From the NCBI GenBank assembly GCA_033002965.1, contig JAURVB010013882.1:379501-443500 (forward strand): 64,000 nt of DNA, in the 5' to 3' direction. This DNA comes from Piper betle. Taxonomy: Eukaryota; Streptophyta; Magnoliopsida; Piperales; Piperaceae. Below, one piece after another: positions 46,236 through 58,738 of this stretch. Position 1 is the stretch's first letter; each line of letters opens with the position of its first letter. A model generated the notes under the pieces. The model did no database searches, was not told the origin of the DNA, and was given only the letters and a program-made list of their open reading frames with translations. Both the position numbers and the translations under genes were made by a program.

Positions 46236-48626
46236 ATGGAATTGGAAGGTGACGACAATCCTGCCGCTGCCGTCATGGACGTCGACGAGGGAGACGGTTT
46301 TGCGGCGGCGAGGGGACAGCCTAACCGGCAGAGCGGCTGGGACCTCCTCGCCTTGGCCCGCCACCTTATCGCCCAGGACAACCCTTCGTCCGCCCTCCAT
46401 GCGGTAAATCTACTACAAGCCCATCTTCTCTTCTTCAATTTTTTTGGGTTAATTGGTTTCTGCCCAGATGGGATGGTGCATGAATTGATTTGCTTCTTTT
46501 TTTTTTTTTGGTGTTTAAGATTGCCGCTAATTTTTTTGGATGATCTGCTAGCTGCTAATTTTGTCATTTGTTGGTTGAGGTTGGTTAATTTTTGGAGGAA
46601 CTTTCGGTGAATGGCCTGGGTCTGAGGCAAACAATAGGAGCTGGTATTTGGAGCTTCCTTTAGGATTGCAGCATTAATATCAATATATTCTTTTCTTATG
46701 AACGTTTGGGTAATGGTCAATCTGGGGCATTTTTAGGAACACGCAGTTTGTGAAATATTGGTCCTCCTTGTAGCCTGGCTTGCCAATTGATGTTGTTCAG
46801 ATCGCGATTTGGTTCGAAAAAGAGTACGCTTCTTTTTCTTATTTTAATGCCCTCAATCACACAACCAATCTTCGCTTCACTCTACTGCAGACCATCCTAT
46901 TTGTCAATGCTTATTACTATGCTTCTTCTGGATTCATTCTGCCATATCTGCCCACATTTTCATGATCTAGAAATTACTAGGGAAGGAGGAAACTTGGTGC
47001 ATAGCTCGCCATCACTCTTTCTTCGCCCAGGTCGGAGGGTGGCAATAAAAGATCACCTTGATTCCTCCACTAAAACACAGTGCCTAAGAAGTACATAACA
47101 CTTGCAAAATTGTATTGTGCTAGCTATACCAAAACAAGCTATTTGATCAATGATGAAGTTAGGTTAGATTCTCTTTACGTTGTCCTTTTAGAGCAAACTA
47201 GAAAACTTAATTGCTTTTTTAGTGGCAAGGGAGCTGTTTCTTCTCCCTTTGTTCCTGAACTTACGGTTCTATTGAAGACTAAGATGATGTGAAGTGGCCT
47301 TTAATATAATTTCAATTTATTGTTGTATCTGTCAATTGAGTATGATCCGTGATGCTTCCTCTTTTGTTGTTATGTTATACTGTGTTTTTCTCTCCATGTT
47401 ATCTACTTTCAATTAAGTTCTTGTCAGTTTGCAAAATGTGGCATGAGCTAGCGTTGTCAAATTATGTGTGATATTGATAGATTTCAAGAATTTATAGCTG
47501 GCTGACAAACTTGACTTGTTGAGTTGTATGTTTGGCAACTTAGAATTAATAGAATAGGTTGAAGACCGTTTTCTAAATTCTAAAATCTTTTCTCTTTGAT
47601 GCTCTAATATTTCAACAGTGGTAGTAAAGCTTTACAAAATGATTTATCTTGAATGAAACCTTTGTCAAACATTATGGCTGCTCTTTCTTTCGCATAATTG
47701 TCATTTAGGTCATGATGTGTGTTCGTTAGTGCTATGATCTCTGTAATAGTTATAGTAAAGCACTGCAAAGTGATATCTTAAATGATATTTTTGTCTAAAA
47801 TTACGGCTGCTGTTTCTCTGTTTTATAACTTGTAAAGTTTTTTCTCTAGAAACTGCCTCTCTTTTATTTTTACAAATTATCATACTTATGAGTCAGGAAT
47901 AGATGTCCCCTTGTTTTAAGCGCTCGGGACGTTGGAAGAGTGACAATTATATGTACTACTTGGTAGATTTTTAGAAATCTTAGGTAGTTGAGAAGCTTAA
48001 TATGATGAGTCATAAGTTTAGACAATTCATAATTGATTGGTCGAATTCAGTTGAAGACCTTTATCTAAACTATGTGTTCTTACATTCTATGCTTTATGAA
48101 AAGTTTGTAATTAAGCTCTATAATTTCTTTTTTGAACGAGACTTTCCTTCACATCATTGTCATTTAGGCCATCCTGATGATGATAATTGCGACGTTTCAA
48201 CTTCTTCTTGTTTCTTTATGATGAGGATTGCAATGATAGCAGGTGGTGATGGCTATCAGGTGCAGTGGGGGAGATGCAGCTGTTCTTTGTACCTTGAATC
48301 GTGCTCGGGAGCTATACCAAAACAAACTGCATGCAGATATTGCAGTGGAGGAATTAGCTTCTTTGCTTGCAGAGTGTGCCATTGCCGAGGCACAACCAGG
48401 GAGAACAGAGTCGCTTCCTTTCAACACGAATGGCGCCTCACCTTTAACAGTACCCAAGTTTGATGAGAATTCGATACTTGCAGAGAGTGGCAGGAGACAG
48501 CTGGTGCTGGACGCATTCGAAGATGGAAGCAGCTTCATCTGCTTAAGGTGTGGAGGCCTCATTAGTAATCTCCGTAAAGACGAACACTTACAGTACTGGT
48601 GCAACACAAATGATTCAACTCAATGA
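46236..48626 (+). CDS. Conserved plant protein of unknown role with CxxC/C motif
   Basis: Two exons, 46236-46403 and 48243-48626, join in phase 0 across a 1.84-kb GT...AG intron to give 183 residues. The N-terminal third is acidic ([20 protein letters not shown]) and followed by a helix-like segment ([40 protein letters not shown]) that looks like an alpha-helical repeat: amphipathic, with Leu/Ala spacing. A second helical pair follows ([34 protein letters not shown]). The C terminus has [20 protein letters not shown] then LQYWC, with CxxC plus a distal His and Cys that could bind one zinc. I do not recognise a named family; it resembles short plant proteins annotated only as uncharacterised. 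An in-frame ATG at 46173 would add 21 residues. I prefer 46236 because the conserved-looking part starts there. Confidence 0.75.
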
Positions 48627-49555
48627 AGTGAACCAGTCTTTTGAGTTCAATTTTATTTGTTCTTAAGTGCGAATCTGGCATGCATCATCACCATTGTACT
48701 GCCTGGAACATCTGCATCCCATCGAAGAGAATTACATAGTGATTCCATGATCTATAGGCCCAGCATTCCTCAATGCATGCCTCAACTTTTGATCATTAGT
48801 TCCAGGCAGGGCAATTCATTTCTCAAGAGAGAGACCATATTTTATGCAATCCTAATAAGTTTAGTGTAAGAAAATAACGGCATAAAATAAAATATACTTC
48901 CCCTGTCTGCTTCTTTGCCAGTGTGCAATTCATAGTAAAGTGAACAGCTTTTGACCAGTTTACCTTGGGGATTTTAGTCATGTTGAATAATATCAGTTTG
49001 TACTTGCACATAAAAGCCTAACACGGTTGTGGTGCTGGCAAGTTAATAGCTGGTAAAATCTCGAAGTGGTCAGAATACCTCAATCAAACCGTAGAAGATG
49101 ATCATGATTTCACTATTTACTATCAGGCATTTCCAATTTCCATGGATGACTACTCTTACCCTTCTACTTCTTTTTTGGTTTTTTTATGGCAATCCTAATA
49201 ATTGCTCCAAGGGGTCTTGATTGAAATATGAACTTGATAGCCAGTGGTAACTGCATGTCAGACCCATAAAGAAACCGCCTAAACAGTACCAGTGTTCTCG
49301 CCTCCCCAAACTATGCGCCATGACAAATGCATAATCAATGGGCAGCTCTTGATCCGATTTTGGACTTAATTAGGTACACAATTATTACCGTCAATGCTAA
49401 AACAACTATGGTGGAAGATATTTAGTCACTATCGAAAAATTTTCATTGAAATCTATACATTTTTTTTGCTAGAGGCCTTTCACAATTAATTTTGCCTTGT
49501 ACTTATACGGGTAATTAGTGTCTTCATACTTGATCCGAAAAACTTATTTATTCTT
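48627..49555. other. Spacer, no gene seen
   Basis: Likely 3' UTR of the preceding gene, then AT-rich DNA with only short frames. Confidence 0.5.
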
Positions 49556-51450
49556 CAAAGTCTTCTTCTCCTTGGTAAGATCAACCTACTCGTAAGTTTG
49601 GTTATTATAAAAAGACTTCTTTTTTCTTACTTTGTAGATTGAAATAAGACTCTACTTGATTTCCTTGGTTGAGGTGCCTCTCCTTGATTAGAAATTTTCA
49701 TTTACTACTCATCAATATCATTAATAATATTATCATTAAAAATATTTTTATTTATTACATCATTTTTCCATCATTATCACTAGCTATAGAAATAGAAACT
49801 TCGTTTTCTTGTTCCTCATTTAGTTACATCCTTAACTTGATTTGATATTGATGGTTTCTTTAATTTCTCATACTTCTACGAAGATTTGTCTTGAATAGCT
49901 CCATCTTTCTAAAGATTCTTAATGATTTAATCTTCACGAAAAATCACATCTTTATTTGGGATGACTTCTTTATTATTCAAGTCCTAAAGTTTGTAGCCAA
50001 ACTTATCATTTCTATAACCTATAAATATGCACTCCATAGTTTTAGAATCAAACTTGGACATTTGCTCCTTCGGCACATGTGTAAATGCCTTACACTCAAA
50101 TACTCTTACATGAGTGTAATTCACCTTTCTCCCACTCCACATTCTTTCCAATACATCGTCATCTAATGCATGTGTGTGAGACCTGTTAAACAAATAATAA
50201 ATAGTTAATAAAGTCTTACCTCGAAAGTACTTAAGCAACTTCACTGAAGACAACATGTATCTGATCTTCTAAAAAATTGTTCGGTTTATCCTCTCGACCA
50301 CCCCATTGAGTTGAGGGGAATGAGAAACTATCTTTTCGTGCCTAGTCTCATATTGATTGTAATAGTCACCAAACTCTTTTGAGTAATATTTTTCACCATT
50401 ATCACTTCTAAGACATTTCAATAGCTTTTTGGATTCTCTTTCAACCATTGTATAAAAAGTTATAAAATCATCAAATACTTCATTCTTGTTGTTTATGTCA
50501 TAAACTTATACTTTCTAATAAACAACATTTATAATTGTGAGAAAATAAAGTGAACCATTGAGAGATTTTACCTCCATTGAACCACACTCATCGATATGTA
50601 CTAACTCAAGTAATCCAATCTTCCTTGCACTTGAACTTGCAAATGAAGCTATGTTTTGCTTGCCTATCAAGAAATGATCACAAGGTGGTACCATTGATCT
50701 TGAATAGAAGATTTTGCTTATTCAAAACTTTTAATTCTTTCTCACTCATGAGGTCCAATCACTGATGCCACAGATCAATAGTAGTCATTTGAGAAAGCAT
50801 TAACCTCTCATTGGACTAGATTAACATTAGTCTTGTAAAAACTACAATATTTCTTCCCCTTAGGAATAATAAGTGAGCTTTTAACTTGCTTTCACAAATC
50901 TTGAGTAAAGTGTGAATTAAAACATTCATCATCAGTACACCTATGAATATCAAATTCATCCTTATGTCAGGAAAATGTCTTATATTTTTTAGCATCAACT
51001 TGAAACCCATATTGGTTGGCACAAGTACATCTCCTTAACTAACTATCTTAGACGTGTTGTTTCTCATTTTCATGATACCTAAATCACAAGATTCATAGGT
51101 GGTAAAGAAACTCCAATTAGGAATTGCACGAAATGATGCACTTAAATCAACCACCCAACTAATATCACAATTAGTCATTAAACAATCATTCCTACAATAA
51201 AAACGATTAACAAATCATCATCTATAACATTGACATTCTTATCATCTTCAACCTTGTTGTGCACATTTTTCTCTTTTGACTCCTTTTAAGCTTCTAATAA
51301 TTTTTCTTTATGTGACTAGGTTCATTACAATAGTAGCATTTCAAACTCTTTTTAGAATTGGATCTACCTTTACTCTTGTCTCTTTTAAATGACTCTCTTA
51401 TCTTGGATCTACCTCTTATACTACAACAATGAAAGGAAAACTATGAGGCT
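49556..51450 (-). mobile_element. Copia polyprotein relic
   Basis: On the minus strand, from high to low coordinate: a gag zinc-knuckle remnant (CYYCNEPSHIKK, near 51330), the pre-integrase stretch (GFKLMLKNIRHFPDIRMNLI, 51020-50960) and the end of the integrase core with its following motif (LLTIYYLFNRSHTHALDDDV, then RVFECKAFTHVPKEQMSKFD and CIFIGYRNDKFGYKL, 50220-49984). Many stops and shifts interrupt it. The reverse transcriptase and both LTRs are not recognisable, so both borders are approximate. It is a dead Copia element, more decayed than the one at 25735-27173. Confidence 0.8.
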
Positions 51451-51681
51451 ATTAGCCTACCCCACCAATCCACTATGACTATAAAATTACAATCACATAT
51501 ATAATTATAAGGAGAATAAAAATTTTTCACAAAGATACATATCAACAACATCATAAATGGTAAATAATATTAAAACAAATTTGGAAAACTTGTAAAAGAT
51601 ACTAGCAAAAAATCAATAAGAGAAATAATTGATAATTCAAAATAAAACTTCATTAGTAGACCTTCACATTTACAACGATAG

Positions 51682-51978
51682 TGTAACACCTAAATCCGGT
51701 TCACGCTTGTGAACCGAACTGGTATGTTACAGGCCCCGGTTAGGTCGGCTAACCCAAACCTAACTCATACGGATCCAATCTCGGCGTCTTAAGATGGAGA
51801 TATAACTATCAATGCATGGATGAATGCACAAACCCTAACATGGTACTATATGAATGAGATGCAAATCAAAGTACACACCAAGACAATCCCAATAAAAATT
51901 AACAAAAACTTTGAAATATAATGGACAAAGTTTCCCCTAAAAATGTAATTAGGGGCCACCCTGTCAAATATACATATG

Positions 51979-52025
<47 letters not shown>

Positions 52026-53702
52026 CCATATATCAAACAATTTCATTCATACAAAATAAAAATCTAACATGCTGTAACTCATTTTGAAACTTGGGTCTCA
52101 ACCCACTTCGCTTTCATTTCGCAATCTATTCGTGTTCATATCATCTCATCATCTCTTAGCATTTAATTATGTCCTATCATCATATCATAAGCATTTAATC
52201 ACATCATATTATGTCTCAGCATTTCACGTCATTCTCAAGATAATATCATAACAAAAATATTAATTACTTTATCGACTGACATGTGTGCAAATGAAATCAT
52301 TGCTCCTTCGTCCAAGCTGGCTCCTCCAACTCGTGATTATTACCTACATATAGTATAAAAACACGTCAGTAACAAGTGTCTGGAAAATAAAATAACTATA
52401 ACAAGCTGGCTATGAGAGCAAACTCTCATATAAAAGAAAACATCATATACTCCACGTGAACACTCTGAAGGGCACTACTAAGGAGCCACTGGGTTGCAGA
52501 CCCGGTAGCATCCCGAACTTACTGATCTGCTGCTGCTGATGCTGCTCTTGACATTTTCTTACTTTATTTTCTAGTCTCAAATCCTAAGCCCTCTCTTTAC
52601 CTCCATATTTCTCCTGGCCTTGAGCACGAAGGCCAAGTACTCTCAGGCAGTCGCCTTTAGTACCCATTGAACCACAAGTCCAGACATGCGTTGTACTAAA
52701 CAATACCCATAAACCTCCATGTTCTCCGGGTGTGAGGAACTCAAATGCAGAGTTGTCAGGATCCATCGGGAATAGAACAGTCTACTGGCACTAATCCAGA
52801 GCCCGCTTTGACTGTCATGGCATCCGCTCATGGTACGTACAGTCGGTTTCTCCATCTCTCGTCTCACTGAAAATGCGAAAACTACATAGATATATAGGGC
52901 TAGGTAGGGATTTATATAATAGGCCCAAAGACAACTTGTGGTAGATCTTATTTTCGAAATCATCCTTAAGGGATCTCATCCTCGAGGGGTTATTAATCCG
53001 GAAAACTGTTTAGTTAAATGGCCTGAGTTAAGTGGGATCCGATAAGATGCCACTTAACCCGTCCTGCAGATAATAAAATAAACATACAATAGAAGAGCGT
53101 AAAATAGAGACGAGTCCTAAACGGACCTGGTAGAAGCTCCAAGCATGTCATCGCGCCTAGGCGGCGAGCTTCTACTCCATACATACACATAAAAACTAAA
53201 TACTAACACCCACTAACTAAATGATGCATCAAACGCAATGAACATCACTCACAATTCAATCATCAACATCCAGCAACAGTTAAATAATCATAAATATAAA
53301 TAATTCTAACTCATCCTATTCATACCAATTTTATTGTATTTTTCAAGGTTACGTCCTGATCACTTATCATGCTGAGACTCGATCTACTTCATTAGATCAC
53401 TTACTCATCATTCACACTTAATCTCATCATGCAACTCATCGTTTCATCCATAATTAAGCATTAATCACATCAATAAACCAACCCTAGCATGTTGTGCTAA
53501 CAATCATCAAGTTTAAATTATAAATTCGGAGGCAATTATACTTCACGTCATCGGCAATCGGCGACGACTAGGGTTTCGTCGCAAGTCTCGGAGCTCAAAT
53601 TCGGCGCTCGTCGGCGTCCGAAGTTCGATCGAGATCGACTGGATGAGCTCCATGAAAGATCCGGTGAATTCCAGCGAATCCGGTTTTCCAGCGGGTTCCA
53701 GC
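51682..53702 (-). mobile_element. Long TG...CA element (probable solo LTR), outer copy, first part
   Basis: It begins TGTAACACC and continues to 53702, where a second copy in the opposite direction interrupts it. The rest of the outer copy resumes at 56585 and ends with GGGTTTTACA at 57540. Reverse-complement matching to 54650-56584 of the inner copy is evident in many blocks: the CGGCGTCT(T/C)AAGATGGAGAT block, the GGCCTTGAGCAC / CTCAGGCAGTCGCCTT region, CACTTAAC(C/T)CGTCCTGCA and GGTAGAAGCTCCAA. The structure and size (about 2.9 kb in total, TG...CA ends, no coding genes) fit a solo LTR of a large Gypsy-type element. Confidence 0.75.
51970..52023. repeat. TA microsatellite
   Basis: About 25 TA units inside the outer LTR copy. 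The inner copy has its own TA run at 55480-55508, at a different place in the element. Confidence 0.9.
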
Positions 53703-55476
53703 TGTAAAACCCGTGACTCGAGTCAGAGTTTTACGAGAGTGAACCAGTCAGTTCAACCGTTGGTTCGAGTCGAGTCAGCTTTATGGACCGCGAGCTGAGT
53801 TGAGGCCAGCTGTGAGTTATGAGCGATGAGGGTCATGTATGCTCAAATGTACGATGATAACGCCTAAAAGATGATGAAAAATGGGTTATCAAGTATATGG
53901 AGGTATGCAGTATTGATTGTTATTTTTATTTGATCGTAGAATAGTTTTAGGCCGAATAACGAATTAGGACGCGTTGGATTATATTCGGGTGGGTTATTAG
54001 TTATAGAGCATGCCATTTGGATGTTGTTGTGTTTGTTTTATTTTATGGAATTTTTCCATATTTTTCTAGATTTTTTTTAGAATTTATTACGAACTAGTTA
54101 TTATTTTGACTCGAGTAGGAATCGAGTCAATACTTAATTACGAAACTGCCATTGAGGGTATTTTTCTCCCTCTTGACCCATCTTCATCCAAAACCCTAGC
54201 CGTCGCCGCCCCTCACGCTCGTCACCGCCGCGCCGCCGCCGACGTCGTACAGCCACTGATCAACGCCGCCCCGCCCCGCCGTGCAGTCGCCGTGCCGCCA
54301 CGACCCACCCCGGCCACCATCTCGCTGCCATGACGTCGGAATTGCCCCACGAAACCACCTCGGCCGTCGCCACTCCAAGCCGGATTCCGCCGCCGCAGCT
54401 GTGGCCCCGACAACCACCCCCTTGCCGTCGCCGACGTTTCCCCTATCATCCCGACCGCCGTCGAGGCCGGACGCAGCCTCGATCGGAGCACGCCACCGCC
54501 GCCGCCCATTTTCAATGCCGCTGTCGACGGCCATCGCCGCCTCGGCTACCTTGTTTGACACGACCATCGGACCAAGCTCGTCGAGCTGGTGCCGATAGAC
54601 CCCCTGATTGCTCCGTCCCGAATCATCGCCGGAAAATCGTCAGAATCCGCCGAAAAACCACTGACACTCGCCGGAAAACCGCCGAAAAAATTGGATTCGT
54701 GGGAAATTCGCCGGATCATCCGCCGAACGCACCCGGTCCAATCTGATCGAACTTCGGACGCCGCTAGGTGCCGAATTCGAGTTTCGAGCCGCGAAACGGA
54801 AACCCTAGCCGTCGCCGATTTTCGACGACACGAGGTATAATTCATTTTAACTTAATTATTTGAAAGTATTGCTTATTAGAATTTGCATGCTAGGATTGGT
54901 GAATTGTGTATTATAATAATATATATAAATGTAGATTTGATTAAGGATAAAATATGAAATTTGTTTGATTGAGTGGTGTTAAAAATGGAGACTAAGAAAC
55001 TAATTAGGGTAACTAGGTAATGATCATGATCTAATGCAAACTAGCCTAAGTAGACTTGCTAGAATTGATTGCTAGAATTGATATAGGTTGATGTGTGATG
55101 GTTGATGCGTGATTGTGTTGATTGTGTGTGCATGCTATAGGATGTGTGATTCATCATGCGGGCATTAGTTTTTTAGCTTGATTGTGTAGGTACGGTGTAG
55201 GAGCTCGCCGCCTAAGTGCGTGGACCCGTTTGGAGCTTCTACCAGGTCCGTTTAGGACTCGTTCTCTGCTTTTACGCTACTCTATTGTGTATTTGATTTA
55301 TCATGTGCAGGACGAGTTAAGTAGCGTTTTATCGAATCCCACTTAACTCGGGCCATTTAGCCAACGGTTCTTTTTCGAATTAATAACCCTCGAGGATGAG
55401 ATCCCTCGAGTTTGTTTTCGAACTTCAGATCCAGCTCATGTTGCCTTCGGGCCTATTGTATAAATCCCAAACCAGG

Positions 55477-55511
<35 letters not shown>

Positions 55512-56584
55512 TTCGCGTTTTCGGTGAGAGATGGGATGAGGGTTACTTGCGGCCACATCTTCAGATAGGGCGTGTGCTCGGAAGAGCGGGCTCTGGAGCT
55601 GGGGAGAACCCACTTCGTTCCCGAAGGATCCGGACAACTCCACCTTTGAGTTCTTCAAACCCGGAGAAGTGTGGAGGTTTACGGGTACTGCAATGCAGCG
55701 CATGTCTAGACTTGTGGTTCAAAGGGTACTGAAGGCGACTGCCTGAGAGTGCTCAGCCTTTGTGCTCAAGGCCAGGAGTAATATAGAAGGTGCAGAGGGC
55801 GGTAAGGAATGAAATTTGATGCGTGAAGCGATAGAGACATGGCCAAGGTATGAGAATGAGAAAGAAAGGGGGACGCTGTCGACCCGAGGGCGACGGCCTG
55901 ACGGCGACGGCTCCCGTATGTGCCCTAATGAGAGTTCTTGAGGAAGTATATAGTTTTGATTCAACAAGAGAGTTTGCTCTCCTGTGCCAGATTGATATTA
56001 GTTATTTTCCGGGCCGGTAACACTCGTTACTGACGGTTTTTCTATATATATGTAGGTGAGGAATGCGAGCGATGAAAGCTGTTGGGACTGCGGAGGAGCA
56101 GCACAGAACCGCGCACACATGTACCTGCCGCGTGTAACGTATAATGATGGTGTGTTATTGTTATGTAAACGATAATTTTGATGTGTTTGCTTGAATGAAT
56201 TACTTGTTATGAAACGAACTGATAAATATGAATGAGTAGGGAGCCTTGGAGTTCAGACTCGGCTCGGGTAAAAACGAATGAGATAATGATTTAATGTCAT
56301 GGTAGATTGTTATGTGTTATCGTATTTTCATAAAATAGTATATATTTTCTTTTGGTTTCTCATTTGTTGTTTTGTCTTATTTTGCTTGTACATCATAGCA
56401 TGCATGTAGGACTCGCGTTAGAACCCAATCATTCTCATTCATGCATTTCATATTTGCATCTCCATCTTGAGACGCCGAGAGTAGATCCGGGTCGGCTTAA
56501 CCGAATCTAGTAGATTAACGAACGGTTCGGTCGCCGGTGACATTTCCGGGTCGGTTCACGGGTGAGCCGAAACGGGGTGTTACA
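53703..56584 (+). mobile_element. Long TG...CA element (probable solo LTR), inner nested copy
   Basis: It starts TGTAAAACCC and ends GGGTGTTACA, 2.88 kb, flanked by CCAGC (53698-53702) and CCGGC (56585-56589), a 5-bp target duplication with one mismatch. It lies inside the homologous outer copy in opposite orientation. The first ~450 bases pair with the reverse complement of 57090-57540 and the GC-rich part at 54180-54840 with 56590-57050; 54840-56584 pairs with 51682-53600. The GC-rich block has open frames on both strands without known domains. A TA-rich TATA-like run (55480-55508) sits where an LTR promoter would be expected. Confidence 0.75.
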
Positions 56585-57540
56585 CCGGCGGTTTTCTGGC
56601 CGACAACCGTTGGCGGCGTCACTGGCTAGAAAGCAATGGTATTGAGCACCATTGGAACCGGCTCGGCAAGCCCGACGCGTCTACGGCGTCGACATGTTCG
56701 GCGGAGGAGGCGCCTCACAGAAAAATGGCTAAAACAAGACCGTTAGCGATGGGTAGCTAGATCCGGCCAGCCTGGGCTGCGATGGCCTCCGCTCCTGTTG
56801 GGGAAGGTCGCTAGGGGTCGAAGACGTCGAGGCGTCGACTCGATCGCGGTGGCAACGGTCGCCGGCGGCGCGATTGGCGATGGAAGCACGGCACAAAGGT
56901 GCGGCTTTCTCGCATCATGGCGGTTGGATGGTGGCCGGGCCTGGTCGGGGTGGCACGGCGACTGCGTGGCGAGGCTAGGCGGCGCTGATCTGCGGCAGGG
57001 TGGCGTCCACAGCAGCGGCGGCGGCGTTGGGTAGGGGTTTTGGATGGGGAAGAAGGAAGAAACGTGGGGGGGGGGGATGAGAAAAATAACTGTGTAGCAA
57101 TATCGTAAATAATACTTGACTTGTGTCTGGCTCGAGTCAAGAATAATAACTAAGTCATATTAAATCCTAAAAAAATCGGGAAAAATCCCATAAAATTAAA
57201 CAAACACCAAAACATCATAATGATATGCTGTAGAACTATCAATCCACTCAAACTGCCTGTAACATATCCTAACGCAGTAAACGGTCTAAAACTAATTCTA
57301 CGATCCACTATATATATATATAAAAAAACTGGCATACTCTCATACATTCTGATAACTCATCCTGTTCTGCTGTGTTTATGACGTTATCATTATATACTTG
57401 AATACGCATAACCCTCATAGCTCATACACGCGACTGGCGTCAGCTCAGTACACGTGTTTTGAATCTGATTCGATTCAAAAATAACGGTCAAACCGACCGA
57501 TTCTGAATTTAAAACCCTGACTCGAATCGTGGGTTTTACA
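56585..57540 (-). mobile_element. Long TG...CA element, outer copy, second part
   Basis: Continuation of 51682-53702 beyond the nested insertion. It ends in GGGTTTTACA. The outer flanks (GATAG before 51682, TATAA after 57540) share only three of five bases, so a target duplication for the outer copy is not evident. Confidence 0.72.
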
Positions 57541-57839
57541 TATAATGTTCTTTCAAAACTCCTTTAAGCTTTACTAGAAGCCAACTCTAAAACTTATTGA
57601 TTTGAATGCATAAATTACCATGTAAAGACATGTATTTATATGCAATATTGATAAAATCTCCCATATACTAAGTTAGAATCTCTAACTTCCAACGCATCAA
57701 TCAATTTTCTCAAAATTTGGACCTTTATTTCTCAAAACTTGGATCTTCACTTTTCAATACTTTGGACCACCGTTTAGCAAAGTATATGGGAGGGATTTCT
57801 ACTGAGATGGAAAGCAAAATTTGGCCATGCCTTTTTGTG

Positions 57840-58150
57840 GGTCTTCCCGTCGGTGGATGCCTTGCTACATCACTTCTCAAATCATCTAATACAAGTCCCC
57901 AACACCAAGGAAGTATTCATGATAACACTTCCTCGACAGTAAATTTATAATTTATTTATATTCTCTCTATTCGGTAGTAATATTGAGTTTGTTTTTTGAA
58001 GATGAGCATACATCAAACCAAACTTTCGCAGTCTACTACTAAATTTGTAATCCATCATCCACTAACTTAATCAAACAATTAGTTTCTTTTCTGGGATGTG
58101 GCTGTTGCTAAAATGGAGGAAATTGAGCGGGATTGCCGTGAAACAGCAGG
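57840..58150 (+). repeat. Dispersed direct repeat, about 0.31 kb, copy 1
   Basis: Highly similar to 62865-63171 in the same direction. Shared strings include AATCATCTAATACAAGTCCC, GATAACACTTCCTCGACAGT and TTTTGAAGATGAGCATACAT. No coding content is recognised. Confidence 0.9.
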
Positions 58151-58257
58151 ATAAGTCTGCTACAGTAAATCTTTCAACCTTCCTGCAATCTTGCATATGC
58201 AGGAGCCTTTAAGACTTTTTTTGGTCAATTGAACTAACAAGGTGGGTCAATTGACAG

Positions 58258-58738
58258 GAAGCGTATGTGAAAACCCTAGGGAGAGGTTTCTCTGCTGCCC
58301 CCTTTAAGACTTTCACCATAAGGATCAAGAATAACAAAAACATGGAGCCTTCAGAAGCACAGGCTGAAGTATGGCTTGTCATAGACAAATCTCCTTATAA
58401 TTGTTGCTTCTTTTCTGTATTTATGTGCTCAACTTAGCTGTGTGTCTTGTCATTTTCATTTTTAGAAGTCGGTTGTAATTGTGGAAGATGTTGACGACCC
58501 CATGTACTTCACCACCAATTGGCACTTTTCGTTGTTTGAGCTAGCTGATTCTCACTATGCATCCATATGCCTTCAAAAAATCTTGCTGCGGAAGGTAGGG
58601 TAGAATTTTGCTTGAGGTTTCTTTTATCCCCATTTACCCCTGAGCTTTTTGAACAAGTTCAAACTGTGTTGCAGGTGAAAAGCCAGAGCATTTGAGACTG
58701 CTAGCCTGGAGGACGATTCCTTTGTTCAAAGATGAGCA
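58258..58738 (+). pseudogene. Fragment of an unrecognised gene, three exon-like pieces
   Basis: Piece 1 (58258-58368) reads EAYVKTLGRGFSAAPFKTFT, then IRIKNNKNMEPSEAQAE. Piece 2 (58466-58594) reads KSVVIVEDVDDPMYFTTNWH, then FSLFELADSHYASICLQKIL. Piece 3 (within 58675-58738) reads PEHLRLLAWRTIPLFKDEQ. Each is bordered by plausible AG and GT signals, and pieces 1 and 2 are in phase. Piece 3 needs an acceptor at 58681-58682 to stay in frame. I do not recognise the family. No upstream or downstream exons were found, so a captured or decayed fragment is more likely than a complete gene. Confidence 0.5.

Noticed and set aside
54106..54845. Overlapping Arg/Pro/Ala-rich frames of 75-138 codons
   Set aside because: They lie within the GC-rich part of the long TG...CA element, overlap on both strands, and match the outer copy as DNA, not as protein.
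53703..57540. A single Mutator-like element with 1-kb terminal inverted repeats
   Set aside because: The arms occur in the order A, B, A', B' across 51682-57540 with TG...CA ends and a 5-bp duplication at the inner copy, which fits nested LTRs better than one inverted-repeat transposon.
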